A stretch of DNA of 59,616 nt from Pararobbsia silviterrae. Lineage in GTDB: Bacteria > Pseudomonadota > Gammaproteobacteria > Burkholderiales > Burkholderiaceae. The stretch is taken from positions 1-59,616 of the forward strand of contig NZ_RBZU01000008.1 in the NCBI RefSeq assembly GCF_003628125.1, read 5' to 3'. Position 1 is the first letter of the stretch. The number at the start of each line of letters is the position of its first letter. This document shows, one piece after another, positions 25,407 to 34,038 of this stretch. The notes below the pieces were generated by a model. The model ran no database searches and was not told the DNA's origin. It worked only from the letters and a program-made list of their open reading frames with translations. The translations under genes and the position numbers were made by a program.

Positions 25407-26288
25407 TCACACCCGTTCGATCGCGCGATCGCCAAAGAGTCCCGTCGGACGAACGAGCAGAAAACCGACCGAGAGGATGTACGCAAACCAGGTCGATACG
25501 CTGCCGTTCACGAGCGGGCCGATATAGATGTCGGCGAGACTTTCCGTGGCGCCGACGAGGAGGCCCGCCACGATCGCACCGCCGACCGACGAGAAGCCGC
25601 CGATGATCAGCACCGGCAAGGCCTTGAGCGCGATCAGCGACAACGAATACTGGACACCCTGACGCGCGCCCCAGAGCAGCCCCGCCACAAGCGAGACGAG
25701 CCCCGCGACGCTCCAGACGATGCGCCAGATATGCGGCAGTTGAATGCCGATCGACTGTGCGGCGAGCGTGTCGTTGGCGACCGCGCGTAGCGAGATGCCC
25801 ATGCGCGTCTTGCTGAACGCGATCGACAGGACCAGCACGAGCGTGACCGCCGCGCCCGACGCCACGAGATCGAACTGACTCACGGAGATGCCGCCGATCG
25901 CGAGCGGTACGTCGTCGATGCCGAGATCGAGCATGTGCACGTCGGAACCGAAAAAGAGCTGAACCAGTCCGTAGATCACGAAACTCAGGCCCAGTGTCGC
26001 CATGAAGAGCGTCAACGGATCGCGATTGATCAGCGGTCTCAGCACGAGCCGCTCGATCAGGATCGAGGCGACGATGATCGCCGCACCGGTGATGGGCAAC
26101 GCGAGCCAGAAGGGCGCGCCGTGTTCCGTGAGCGTCACGAAACTCAGTGCGCCGAACAATAGAATCGCCCCCTGTGCGTAGTTGAATACGCCCGATGCCT
26201 TGTAAATGAGTACAAAGCCGATGGCGACCAGCGAATACATCACGCCGGCCAGCAGTCCGCCGATAAGCGTTTGAAGAAACAGGTTCAT
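25407..26288 (-). CDS. Liv-type ABC permease (LivH-like)
   Basis: A 293-residue permease. The start at 26288 gives the canonical opening MNLFLQTLIGGLLAGVMYSL followed by VLIYKASGVFNYAQGAILLF. The coupling-loop region RAVANDTLAAQSIGIQ is present. Only one base separates its stop from the LivM start. An upstream in-frame start at 26357 lies inside the ATPase gene and is rejected. Confidence 0.92.
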   Translation of the reverse strand: MNLFLQTLIGGLLAGVMYSLVAIGFVLIYKASGVFNYAQGAILLFGALSFVTLTEHGAPFWLALPITGAAIIVASILIERLVLRPLINRDPLTLFMATLGLSFVIYGLVQLFFGSDVHMLDLGIDDVPLAIGGISVSQFDLVASGAAVTLVLVLSIAFSKTRMGISLRAVANDTLAAQSIGIQLPHIWRIVWSVAGLVSLVAGLLWGARQGVQYSLSLIALKALPVLIIGGFSSVGGAIVAGLLVGATESLADIYIGPLVNGSVSTWFAYILSVGFLLVRPTGLFGDRAIERV

Positions 26289-26301
26289 GGATGCCCGCGC
26301 T

Positions 26302-27072
26302 TTAGTGAACGGTGCCGAGGTAGGCCTTGATGACTTCGGGGTTGTGCCGCACTTCATCGGGTGTGCCGTCGCCCACCTTGCGCCCGTAGTCGAGTACCAC
26401 GACGTGATTCGACAGACCCATCACGACACCGATGTCGTGCTCGATCAGAATGACGGTGGTGCCGAACTGGCGATTGATGGCGGCGATGAAGCGGCTCATC
26501 ACCGTTTTTTCGTGCTGGTTCATCCCGGCCATCGGTTCATCGAGCAGAAGGAGTTTCGGTTGACCGACAAGCGCGCGGGCGAGATCGACACGCTTTTGAA
26601 CGCCATAGGGCAACGTCGAGACACGCGCGTTGCGATAAGCGTCCAGTTCGAGAAAGCTGATCATCGCGTCGGCCCGCGCTCGAAAATCATGCCGCTCGCG
26701 AGGGTCGCGTCCCACGCGGAAGGCGTGCTCGAGGAAGCCGGTCCGGCTGTGCCGTGTCAAGCCCGCCAGCACGTTATCGAGTACCGACAGCCTGTCGAAC
26801 AGCGCGTTGTGCTGGAAGGTCCGTCCGATGCCGAGCAACGCGGCCTTACGCGGATAGATTCGCTTGAAGTGCGTGCCGTCGAAGACAATGTCGCCGGCGT
26901 CGGCGCGGTAGATGCCATTGATGACGTTCAACAACGAGCTCTTGCCGGCGCCATTCGGTCCGATCAATGCACAGATCTCGCCTTGGGCGACCTCGAAGCC
27001 AATATTCGAAATCGCATGGACGCCCTCGAACGACAGTGAAACGTTATGCAGGCTCAGCAAGGCACTCGTCAT
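26302..27072 (-). CDS. Liv-type ABC ATP-binding protein (LivG-like)
   Basis: A 256-residue ATPase with Walker A GPNGAGKSSLL, signature LPYGVQKRVDLARAL, Walker B KLLLLDEPMAGM, and H-loop LIEHDIGVVM. It starts 9 bases after the monooxygenase stop, so the two are surely co-transcribed. Confidence 0.92.
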   Translation of the reverse strand: MTSALLSLHNVSLSFEGVHAISNIGFEVAQGEICALIGPNGAGKSSLLNVINGIYRADAGDIVFDGTHFKRIYPRKAALLGIGRTFQHNALFDRLSVLDNVLAGLTRHSRTGFLEHAFRVGRDPRERHDFRARADAMISFLELDAYRNARVSTLPYGVQKRVDLARALVGQPKLLLLDEPMAGMNQHEKTVMSRFIAAINRQFGTTVILIEHDIGVVMGLSNHVVVLDYGRKVGDGTPDEVRHNPEVIKAYLGTVH

Positions 27073-27081
27073 GGTCGCGTC

Positions 27082-28515
27082 TCACTTGATTGTTTCGAAT
27101 TCGCGCGGCGTTGCCGGGATATCCTCGGACTGGGCGGCGGCTTCACGCTTGACGCGTTCGATGTCGCGAAACTGCGCCCCAGGGTGTTCAGGCGGCAACA
27201 ATGGACCCGAGCCGAATAGTTTTTCGCGCAGCGTTCCCGGCTGATAGGCGCTCGGATACACGCCGCGCCGCTGTAACTCGGGAACGAGATGGTGAACCAC
27301 GTCTTCGAAGGTCTCGTGCGCGACCGCGTAGGCGAGGTTGAAGCCGTCCACGTCCGTCGCCTCGACCCATTGCTGAAGAATGTCGGCGACCGTCGTCGCC
27401 GAGCCGACAAACACGGGCCCCAATCCCCCGATGCCGCCCCACGTCGCGAGTTCTTCGATGGTCCAGGCTTTGTCGCCGCCGGCGAGATGCTCGACCGCCG
27501 ATACGATGGCGTTGGTCTCCACGCGCTTGACGAGATCGGTGGGCGCGTATTGACCGAAGTCGATCCCCGTCCAACCGGACATGAACACGAGCGAACCGTC
27601 GTAGGACACGTAGCGTTTGTAGTCTTCGAACTTCGCGTGTGCTTTCGCGTCCGTCTCGTCGACGATGACCGTGACGAGGTTATAGATCAGGATCTTGCGC
27701 GGATCGCGTCCGGCTTCGGCGGCTTGGCGGCGCACATCGGCCACGTAGTTCTTGAGCACCGACTGTGTCGGCGCGGCGACGAACACGCACTCGGCATGTC
27801 GCGCGGCAAATGCTTTGCCGGGACCGGATGCGCCCGCCTGAAACAGGACGGGCGTGCGTTGCGGCGACGGCTCGCATAAGTGATAACCGGGCACCTCGAA
27901 GAACTTTCCCTTGTGGCCGATTTCGTGAACCTTGTCGGGGTTTGTGAAGACACGATCATGCCGGTCGCGGACGACGGCGCCGTCTTCCCAACTGCCCTCG
28001 AACAGCTTGTAGAGCACCTCGACGTATTCGGTGGCGACCTCATAGCGGTTGCTGTGATCGCGCAACCCGCCTTCGCTGATATTTTTTGCACCGCTCTCCA
28101 GATAGGACGTGACGATATTCCAGGCGACGCGTCCCTTGGTGTGGTGGTCGGCGGTCGATATCCGCCGCGCGAACGTGTACGGATGCTCGAAGGTCGTCGA
28201 TGCCGTGATGCCGATCCCGAGATGTCGGGTCACCATGGCGATCGGCGCCGCGAGCTGCAGCGGATCGTTGACGGGAATTTGCGCCGCCTGATGAATCGCG
28301 TGGTAGTTGCTGCCCTTATAGACGTCGTAGTAGCCGACGACGTCAGCGATGAAAATGCCGTCGAAGATCCCTTTTTCCAGCACCTGTGCGAGATCGGTCC
28401 AGTAATCGAGGTCTTTGTATTGCCAGGAACGATCGCGCGGATGGGCCCATAAGCCCGGCGATTGATGACCCACGCAATTCATTTCAAAGGCGTTAAAGCG
28501 AATGTGTTTGCTCAT
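27082..28515 (-). CDS. luciferase-like flavin-dependent monooxygenase (NtaA/SnaA/DszA type)
   Basis: A 477-residue member of the bacterial luciferase superfamily, the branch with nitrilotriacetate monooxygenase (NtaA), dibenzothiophene-sulfone monooxygenase (DszA) and SnaA. Visible blocks are FNAFEMNCVGHQSPGLW at the N-terminus, GRVAWNIVTSYLESGAKN and PVLFQAGASGPGKAFAARHA. It uses FMNH2 supplied by a separate reductase; no reductase gene lies in this operon. The start ATG at 28515 is chosen (MSKHIRFNAF). It is first in an operon with a complete Liv-type importer, so it most likely attacks the imported compound, for example by oxidative C-S or C-N cleavage. The substrate is unknown. Confidence 0.92.
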   Translation of the reverse strand: MSKHIRFNAFEMNCVGHQSPGLWAHPRDRSWQYKDLDYWTDLAQVLEKGIFDGIFIADVVGYYDVYKGSNYHAIHQAAQIPVNDPLQLAAPIAMVTRHLGIGITASTTFEHPYTFARRISTADHHTKGRVAWNIVTSYLESGAKNISEGGLRDHSNRYEVATEYVEVLYKLFEGSWEDGAVVRDRHDRVFTNPDKVHEIGHKGKFFEVPGYHLCEPSPQRTPVLFQAGASGPGKAFAARHAECVFVAAPTQSVLKNYVADVRRQAAEAGRDPRKILIYNLVTVIVDETDAKAHAKFEDYKRYVSYDGSLVFMSGWTGIDFGQYAPTDLVKRVETNAIVSAVEHLAGGDKAWTIEELATWGGIGGLGPVFVGSATTVADILQQWVEATDVDGFNLAYAVAHETFEDVVHHLVPELQRRGVYPSAYQPGTLREKLFGSGPLLPPEHPGAQFRDIERVKREAAAQSEDIPATPREFETIK

Positions 28516-28520
28516 GGCAG

Positions 28521-28655
28521 TCACTTTTCATCGCGAGAGAGTCCGGTATTGATCTGCCGGACATACGAGGCGTCGGCCACGTCGATCATCCGGCCGAGGA
28601 TCACGCTCCCGGTGTCGTCTGGCCGAATGCGGCATGCCGCGCCGTGTGATTTGAA
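28521..28655 (-). other. short protein-like open frame just upstream of the monooxygenase
   Basis: A 44-codon minus-strand frame ends (TGA, 28523-28521) 5 bases before the monooxygenase ATG. It reads like coding sequence (RPDDTGSVILGRMIDVADAS, then YVRQINTGLSRDEK). An ATG inside it would give a 22-residue peptide (28589-28521). It may be a leader peptide or the tail of a lost gene. No clear ribosome-binding site is seen. Confidence 0.22.
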
Positions 28656-29517
28656 TCAACGACGATCGAACGCGTGAGTCATGCGCGTCGCAGAAGCGAT
28701 AAGGGCGCTGGGCAGGCACTTAGCGCACCACGCGGCGCTTTCGCATCTTCTGAAACTCGTGCGAATGCCTTTTGAAAACGATGCGTAAGCGTTTCGTAGT
28801 GCGTAGCAAACAAGAGCCCGGCATCACTTCGAAATGAAATCATCCACGCATCCTTGATAGAGAACGGTACGGATCGAGCGTGCTGACGGCACGCAGGGTG
28901 AGGCATTAAAGCAAGCCGATCGATACACGACTACAACCGAATCGTCACTTGCTAATGATGTTTTCTTGATTTCAAATCAAGTCTTTGTTTTTAATGAAAA
29001 TAATTGTCTTGTCGACGAGCGGTGAGCGGCAATCGACGCTAACGGGATGTGTTTTGAGCGCGAGAGGGGCCGTCATCGAAGCGGTGGCGTGCGGTGTGAT
29101 CTGTCGCATCGATACGGGCATATCAGCCGTTTCGGTTGTGCCGTGTGTGCCGCATACGTGAATCAGACGGTGCAGCAGCAATGGAGCCGGAAAGGGTGCG
29201 AACTTTCATCGTCTCGGGAAAGCGGAAGCCGGTGTGACGGATATTGAGCCGAAGTCCGAAGCGGGCGCATCACGCGCTCGGGTGAAGACGCCGGCTTCGG
29301 CACTCGTTCGTCTGATGGTCGTGCCGTTTTCTTGAAAGACCGTTAAGCGCGCCTTTGGGTAGGCGTGAGCACGGACGGATGTTTCGCATAATTCAGGAAA
29401 GTCCTACGAATGCAACGTAGTTAAGCGATATAGATATGTATCTCGATTTGGCACATTTCGTTCGGTCGCCAGAGGATTCATCTACATGGTGGACGCCATC
29501 CGAACGAGGTTCAATCG
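28656..29517. other. gene-free region between the monooxygenase operon and the autotransporter
   Basis: About 860 bases, AT-rich near 28940-29010. It must contain the leftward promoter of the monooxygenase operon and the rightward promoter of the autotransporter. The one strong element is a 17-bp palindrome at 28965-28981. A 55-codon plus-strand frame from 28994 has no ribosome-binding site and was not accepted. Confidence 0.45.
28965..28981. promoter_or_regulatory. 17-bp perfect palindrome, candidate operator
   Basis: CTTGATTT-C-AAATCAAG is perfectly symmetric. It stands about 450 bases upstream of the monooxygenase operon and 540 bases before the autotransporter. A T-rich stretch follows on the plus strand (TCTTTGTTTTT), so an AT-rich terminator is the alternative reading. 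Confidence 0.4.
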
Positions 29518-32500
29518 ATGCCAGAGCGTGTGCAGGGGATCCGCAAAGGGGCTGTTCGACCGACGCCGGTCGACGCGCCGACGCGGGCGTGTCAATCCGC
29601 GCGTGTGCGAGCGTATGTGCCGCGCATGCGTCGGAAAATCGTGGCCGTCGTGCTGAGCGCTGCGTTCGTTTTCGATTCGCGCGCGGATGACGCGCTACCG
29701 AAGCTGCCGCCGTGGCCGATCCCGTTCATCGATATGTTGCATGCCGGCAATCTGCGCAAGAGCGGCGGGCGGTATTTCTCGGACGCTCGAGACCCGGGGC
29801 ATTCGGCGATCCGGGTAGCGGGCCGCGACGCGGTGTTCGACCTTGCCGACGCCGAACTGTATGTCTATTTTGCGCGGGCCTACGCGCTATACGTGCGCGA
29901 CGCCGCGGTCGCCGACGCGCATCGGATTCGGGTGGTGACGCTGGAGCCCAGCGCGTACGGCATGGTGAGCGACGCGGCGACGCTGCGCGCCGACAGCAGT
30001 GTCGTCAAGACGCACGGCGACGAAGCGATCGGAATCCATGTCAGACGGTCGGGTACGCTCGCATTCCGAGGCGGTACGGTCTCGACGATCGGCGAACGAG
30101 CAAACGGCGCATTGGCGATGAAGGACGGCGCACTCGATATCGGCGATGTCGTCTTGTCCGACGGGACACGCGAGCGTGCGCGGATCGAGACGCGCGCCGC
30201 GCAGACGCCGGGTGTACTCCTGAAGAGCGACGCGACACTCGTCGCACACGGCGTCGATATCCGAACGATCGGATCGGGCTCGGTCGCGCTGCGTCTCGAG
30301 CATGCGCGCGCGTCGCTGACCGATACGACGTTGGAGGCCGAAGCGCCGGGAACATCGCTTGTCTCCGTTCGCAATGGCTCCGTCCTCGAAATCGTCGACA
30401 TGAACCTCGATTGGGGACAACGGCCCGAACCTGCGATCGAGGTCGATTCGGATTCGACGCTGATCGTGACGCGGCATGCGCGGCTTCATTCACCCGTCGC
30501 GATCAATGTTTTGCCCACGCCGCAGGGACCGGTGGGCGCGCGCATCATCATTTCGGATCATTCGACGGTTGAGGGCGACATCCGTATCGATCCGCATTCC
30601 TATGTGCGGCTCGAATTGCGCGACCACGGTGTGTTCCGCGGAGGATTTCGGACCGCGGGTGGCGCAGCGTCGGGGGCAGGATCGGTCGACGCCGTACGCG
30701 TACGGGCTTCGTTCGATGTCGGCGTGCAGGCGCGAACGGCCTTCGAGGGTTCGATGCGGATTGCGGCCTTGAACAATCGAGGTGTGGTCGAGTTCAATTC
30801 GGCTTCGCGTGTCGGACAGATCCTGGTCGTCGACGGCGCGGTGGCCGGACGAGACGCGGACGTCGAACAGGCGCCGGTCGCGGCCGGCGCCGAGGGCGCG
30901 GCAGGGCGCGACGCGTCGGCGAAGCGTGACTCGGTGGAGCCGGTTCAATCCGCCGACGGCACGCACGCGTCGCCCGCCGCCGCAAGCTCGCATGCCGGTA
31001 CGGGCCTGACAAGCGGCGCGGCGTCGACGCCTTTGGACGTGGATTCGGTCACGTACGAGCCGGGGCCGGAGGCCAATGACGTTGCGTCCAATGACGTCGG
31101 ATCCAACGAGGTCGAGCCCCGCGTGTCGGAGAACGTGCCGCCCCTCAAGGATGTCGCGACGCTGCGTTTGCGCACGGTTATCAACGAGGGCGGAGCGCTC
31201 GATGCCCAACGTACCGATCGTGTGTTGGTCACGGGCGATGTGACGGGCGTTCACGTGATCGAGGTCGTGCCGATCGAACTGGGCGCGCAGACCGATCGCA
31301 ACGGGGACGGTGAGATTCAGCCCGACGAAGGGATTTCGCTCGTGCAGGTCGGCGGCCGCGCGACGCCGCGCAGTTTCGTGCTGGCCGGCCATGCACTGAC
31401 AGGCGCCAAGTATCAGTACGAGCTGATGGCGTTCGCGCCGGGCACCAGCGATCGCAAGCAGCGACTCGTGGCCGGCGACGAAGGATTCTGGGATTTTCGG
31501 CTCGCGACGCGCAAGGCGCCCGATCCGAGCGTGACACCGCCGGCCGCCCCGGTCGTCGATACGACCTTGCCGGATGACCGTCTCGTCGATACGCGGACGT
31601 CGATGAATAACGCGGAGGATGGGTCATCGAAGGATGCTGTGCGATCCGAAGATGTCTCGCCGAAGGACGAGTCGCCGGACAATCCGGCAACGAAGGATCA
31701 GCCGCCGAAGGAAGTATCGACCGAAGCGTTGCCTCCGAAGAACGCGGGGCTCGATGAGGTATCGACGGGCGAGACGCTGTTGTCGAAGCCGGATGCGGTG
31801 ACGATCAATGCGCCCGCGAGGATCCCGGGTCCCGCGGATGCGCTTCAGCACGATGCATCGCCGACGATCGATCCGCTGGAAGGCCCTGTACCGGTGGATG
31901 CGCAGCGGAAGGATTCGTCGATCGATCCGTCAACGGAGGAGGGGATGCCGACGGACGCGACGGCCAAGGCGGTGCCGTCCAAGTCCGAAGGGCCCGTGTT
32001 CGACGTGCTTTCGGCCGATGCGCTCGGTAGTGCGGAGGGCACGAAGACTCAAGCGGGCCAGGGCGCGTCGGAGGGCGAGCAGGCGCGTCCGAGACGTGAT
32101 CTCGATGACGGCGTTGACGTGCGTATCGACGACACGCGGGCTCAAACTGCCGAGGATGGCCGGAACGTGGGCGGTCCGGCCAGTGGCACGCCCATCCATG
32201 TCGCTTCGGCGACGGCGAAGGGGCGGTCCGACGCCGGCGAGACCCATGATGGCGCTGCGGTGAAAGATTTCGCCAAGGACGACCATGCCACGGCGGTCTC
32301 GGCAAATAACAGCACCACGAACGACAGTCCAGCGAGCGGCAGTCCGGCAAGCGACGACCCGGCGAGTGTCAACACGCCGAACGACAGCTCGACAAACAAC
32401 AGTTCGACAAACGGCAGCCCGGCAAACGAGGGCCCGGCAAACGACAGCCTGAAAAACGACAGCTCGGCGAACGACGCCCTGACCCACGCTGGTTCAACGA

Positions 32501-33657
32501 ACGACAGCCCGATAAACGATCGCCCCGTCCATCGGAGTCCAACGAGCGATGGCGTGGCCGAGGCCGGATCGACTGAGGACCGTCCGGCCAAGGATGATCT
32601 CGGCAACGCCGATAAGACCCAGCCCCAGCTTGGCTCGACCGAAAATGCGCGTGCCGATCAAGCGATCGAATCGGTCGCGTCGCCGGCTACACCGCCCGTG
32701 CGTCCCGAGTCGCCTCATGCGATGACATACATGTCGTTGCCTGAGGCCGCAACGAACGTGCTGCGCTCGGCGTTGCTCAATTGGGGCACGTCCGTGGCGT
32801 TGACGTCGCGACTCGACGCCGCGATGCCCCCGGCCGGCCCGCGCGGATTCGCGACGATCTTCGGCGGGCTCGCGCGCTTTCACGGCGACGTCGGCGATGC
32901 GGGCCGCGTCTACGGCTTCAGAACGACAGAGCGCGGCGTTCTGATCGGTCTGCCCCTTGTCGAAGTGCGGCGGGCGGGCGGCTCGACACGCCTCGACGTC
33001 GGCTTTGATATCGCCGAGGCCACCGTGAGCGGCGTCTCGCCGGGGGGAGGCGATCGCGCGCGCGTGCGCACGGCCGGGCTCGGATTCCAGATCCTGCATC
33101 GGCACGACGACAGTCTCCAGGGCTTGTACGAGCGCGGTCTCGTTAAGTTCGACACTCTGAATTTCGATGTGCGGAACGCGCGGCAGGAGGTCGCGTCAAC
33201 GGGCGGTGCGGGCCTGTCGATGCTTGCCGAAACGGGGGTGTCGTTCGCGCTGCCCTATGGCGTGACATTGATGCCCGCACTCACGGCGACCTATGTCGAT
33301 GTCCGAATGATCGACACAGTCGATAGCGACGGCAACCCCTGCCGTTTTGCGGCCGAGCGCGCGGTTGCCGCGCGCTTCAGCGTTCGCGCGACGCAGACGT
33401 TCGAACCCGGGCGTACGACGCTCGTCCCCTACGTGCTGGCGGGCGTGACGATCGGCGGCGGTCCGCCGATGGCTCACCGTATCGGCGATACGCAGTATTC
33501 GACGTCGCCGGCGGGCAGCGGCTGGAACGCCGGATTCGGGATCTCGGGGCGCATCGGCGCGTTCACGCTGCTCAATGTGGATATCGAATTCAACCGGGCG
33601 TTCGGCCGGGGTTTCTCGGGCGCGCGAGCCGGCGCGGGCGTTCAATGGCGCTTCTGA
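29518..33657 (+). CDS. large autotransporter (type Va) with EF-hand loop and repeat linker
   Basis: A 1379-residue surface protein. A beta-helical, pertactin-like passenger spans about 57-540 (short repeats of the type GTLAFRGGTVSTIG). An autochaperone-like segment (about 545-663) has LRTVINEGGAL, FVLAGHALTGAKYQYELMAF and a closing WDFRLAT. Inside it residues 593-604 (DRNGDGEIQPDE) form a canonical EF-hand calcium loop. A 400-residue acidic, disordered linker follows, ending in pentapeptide repeats (about 934-1053). The beta-barrel (about 1069-1379) ends in Phe, as outer-membrane barrels do. The ATG at 29518 has GAGG 9-10 bases upstream; an alternative ATG at 29626 would begin directly at the signal core MRRKIVAVVLSAAFVF. 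It is likely an adhesin or pertactin-like factor and a candidate target of the Bvg-like system upstream. Confidence 0.88.
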   Translation: MPERVQGIRKGAVRPTPVDAPTRACQSARVRAYVPRMRRKIVAVVLSAAFVFDSRADDALPKLPPWPIPFIDMLHAGNLRKSGGRYFSDARDPGHSAIRVAGRDAVFDLADAELYVYFARAYALYVRDAAVADAHRIRVVTLEPSAYGMVSDAATLRADSSVVKTHGDEAIGIHVRRSGTLAFRGGTVSTIGERANGALAMKDGALDIGDVVLSDGTRERARIETRAAQTPGVLLKSDATLVAHGVDIRTIGSGSVALRLEHARASLTDTTLEAEAPGTSLVSVRNGSVLEIVDMNLDWGQRPEPAIEVDSDSTLIVTRHARLHSPVAINVLPTPQGPVGARIIISDHSTVEGDIRIDPHSYVRLELRDHGVFRGGFRTAGGAASGAGSVDAVRVRASFDVGVQARTAFEGSMRIAALNNRGVVEFNSASRVGQILVVDGAVAGRDADVEQAPVAAGAEGAAGRDASAKRDSVEPVQSADGTHASPAAASSHAGTGLTSGAASTPLDVDSVTYEPGPEANDVASNDVGSNEVEPRVSENVPPLKDVATLRLRTVINEGGALDAQRTDRVLVTGDVTGVHVIEVVPIELGAQTDRNGDGEIQPDEGISLVQVGGRATPRSFVLAGHALTGAKYQYELMAFAPGTSDRKQRLVAGDEGFWDFRLATRKAPDPSVTPPAAPVVDTTLPDDRLVDTRTSMNNAEDGSSKDAVRSEDVSPKDESPDNPATKDQPPKEVSTEALPPKNAGLDEVSTGETLLSKPDAVTINAPARIPGPADALQHDASPTIDPLEGPVPVDAQRKDSSIDPSTEEGMPTDATAKAVPSKSEGPVFDVLSADALGSAEGTKTQAGQGASEGEQARPRRDLDDGVDVRIDDTRAQTAEDGRNVGGPASGTPIHVASATAKGRSDAGETHDGAAVKDFAKDDHATAVSANNSTTNDSPASGSPASDDPASVNTPNDSSTNNSSTNGSPANEGPANDSLKNDSSANDALTHAGSTNDSPINDRPVHRSPTSDGVAEAGSTEDRPAKDDLGNADKTQPQLGSTENARADQAIESVASPATPPVRPESPHAMTYMSLPEAATNVLRSALLNWGTSVALTSRLDAAMPPAGPRGFATIFGGLARFHGDVGDAGRVYGFRTTERGVLIGLPLVEVRRAGGSTRLDVGFDIAEATVSGVSPGGGDRARVRTAGLGFQILHRHDDSLQGLYERGLVKFDTLNFDVRNARQEVASTGGAGLSMLAETGVSFALPYGVTLMPALTATYVDVRMIDTVDSDGNPCRFAAERAVAARFSVRATQTFEPGRTTLVPYVLAGVTIGGGPPMAHRIGDTQYSTSPAGSGWNAGFGISGRIGAFTLLNVDIEFNRAFGRGFSGARAGAGVQWRF
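32317..32601 (+). repeat. 15-bp tandem repeat coding for pentapeptides in the autotransporter linker
   Basis: About 19 imperfect 15-bp units in frame code for pentapeptides such as TNDSP, ASGSP, PNDSS, TNNSS, TNGSP, ANEGP, ANDSL and KNDSS. The first 14 units (to 32526) are the most regular; later ones decay. Because the period is a multiple of three, changes in unit number would alter linker length without breaking the frame. Confidence 0.75.
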
Positions 33658-34038
33658 ACGCAGTCGGCTATCTCAATATTCGCAACTAACGGCCAATATC
33701 CCGAACCCCTCGATGAGATGCGTTTCGCATGCAGGGGCTTGATGACAGCGATAAGGGTCGTCGTTCGGCATGCGGCGGATCGTCAATGGTCCGATCTCGC
33801 CTTGCGCCGGCCGGCCCCAAACTAGCGCCGTCACTACGGAATCGAATACCATGCGGGGTTCGAAGCGAACGAACAGGCCGCAGTGGCACGCGGCCTGCTG
33901 GCGGTTCCGCGCCATCGGCGCGCTACGAGGATGGGAGGCGTGCGCGGCACGCTCGCCGTTCGGCCGGCCCGGCCCCCGCATCTGGATGCCGGCGCGCCGG
34001 CATCCAGAGCATGCCCTCGACATTGGGAGTGTGTTTCG
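33658..34038. other. gene-free gap after the autotransporter
   Basis: About 380 bases. No gene or domain is seen on either strand. A small GC-rich palindromic stretch (GCCGGCGCGCCGGC) lies near 33988-34001. The ribosome-binding site GGGAG for the next gene is at 34025-34029. Confidence 0.4.

Noticed and set aside
28994-29161. 55-codon plus-strand frame after the 17-bp palindrome
   Set aside because: Protein-like in part but without any ribosome-binding site; left as undecided and not called.
32317-32601. CRISPR-like appearance of the regular 15-bp pattern
   Set aside because: Units are contiguous, in frame and degenerate, with no spacers; it is a coding tandem repeat.
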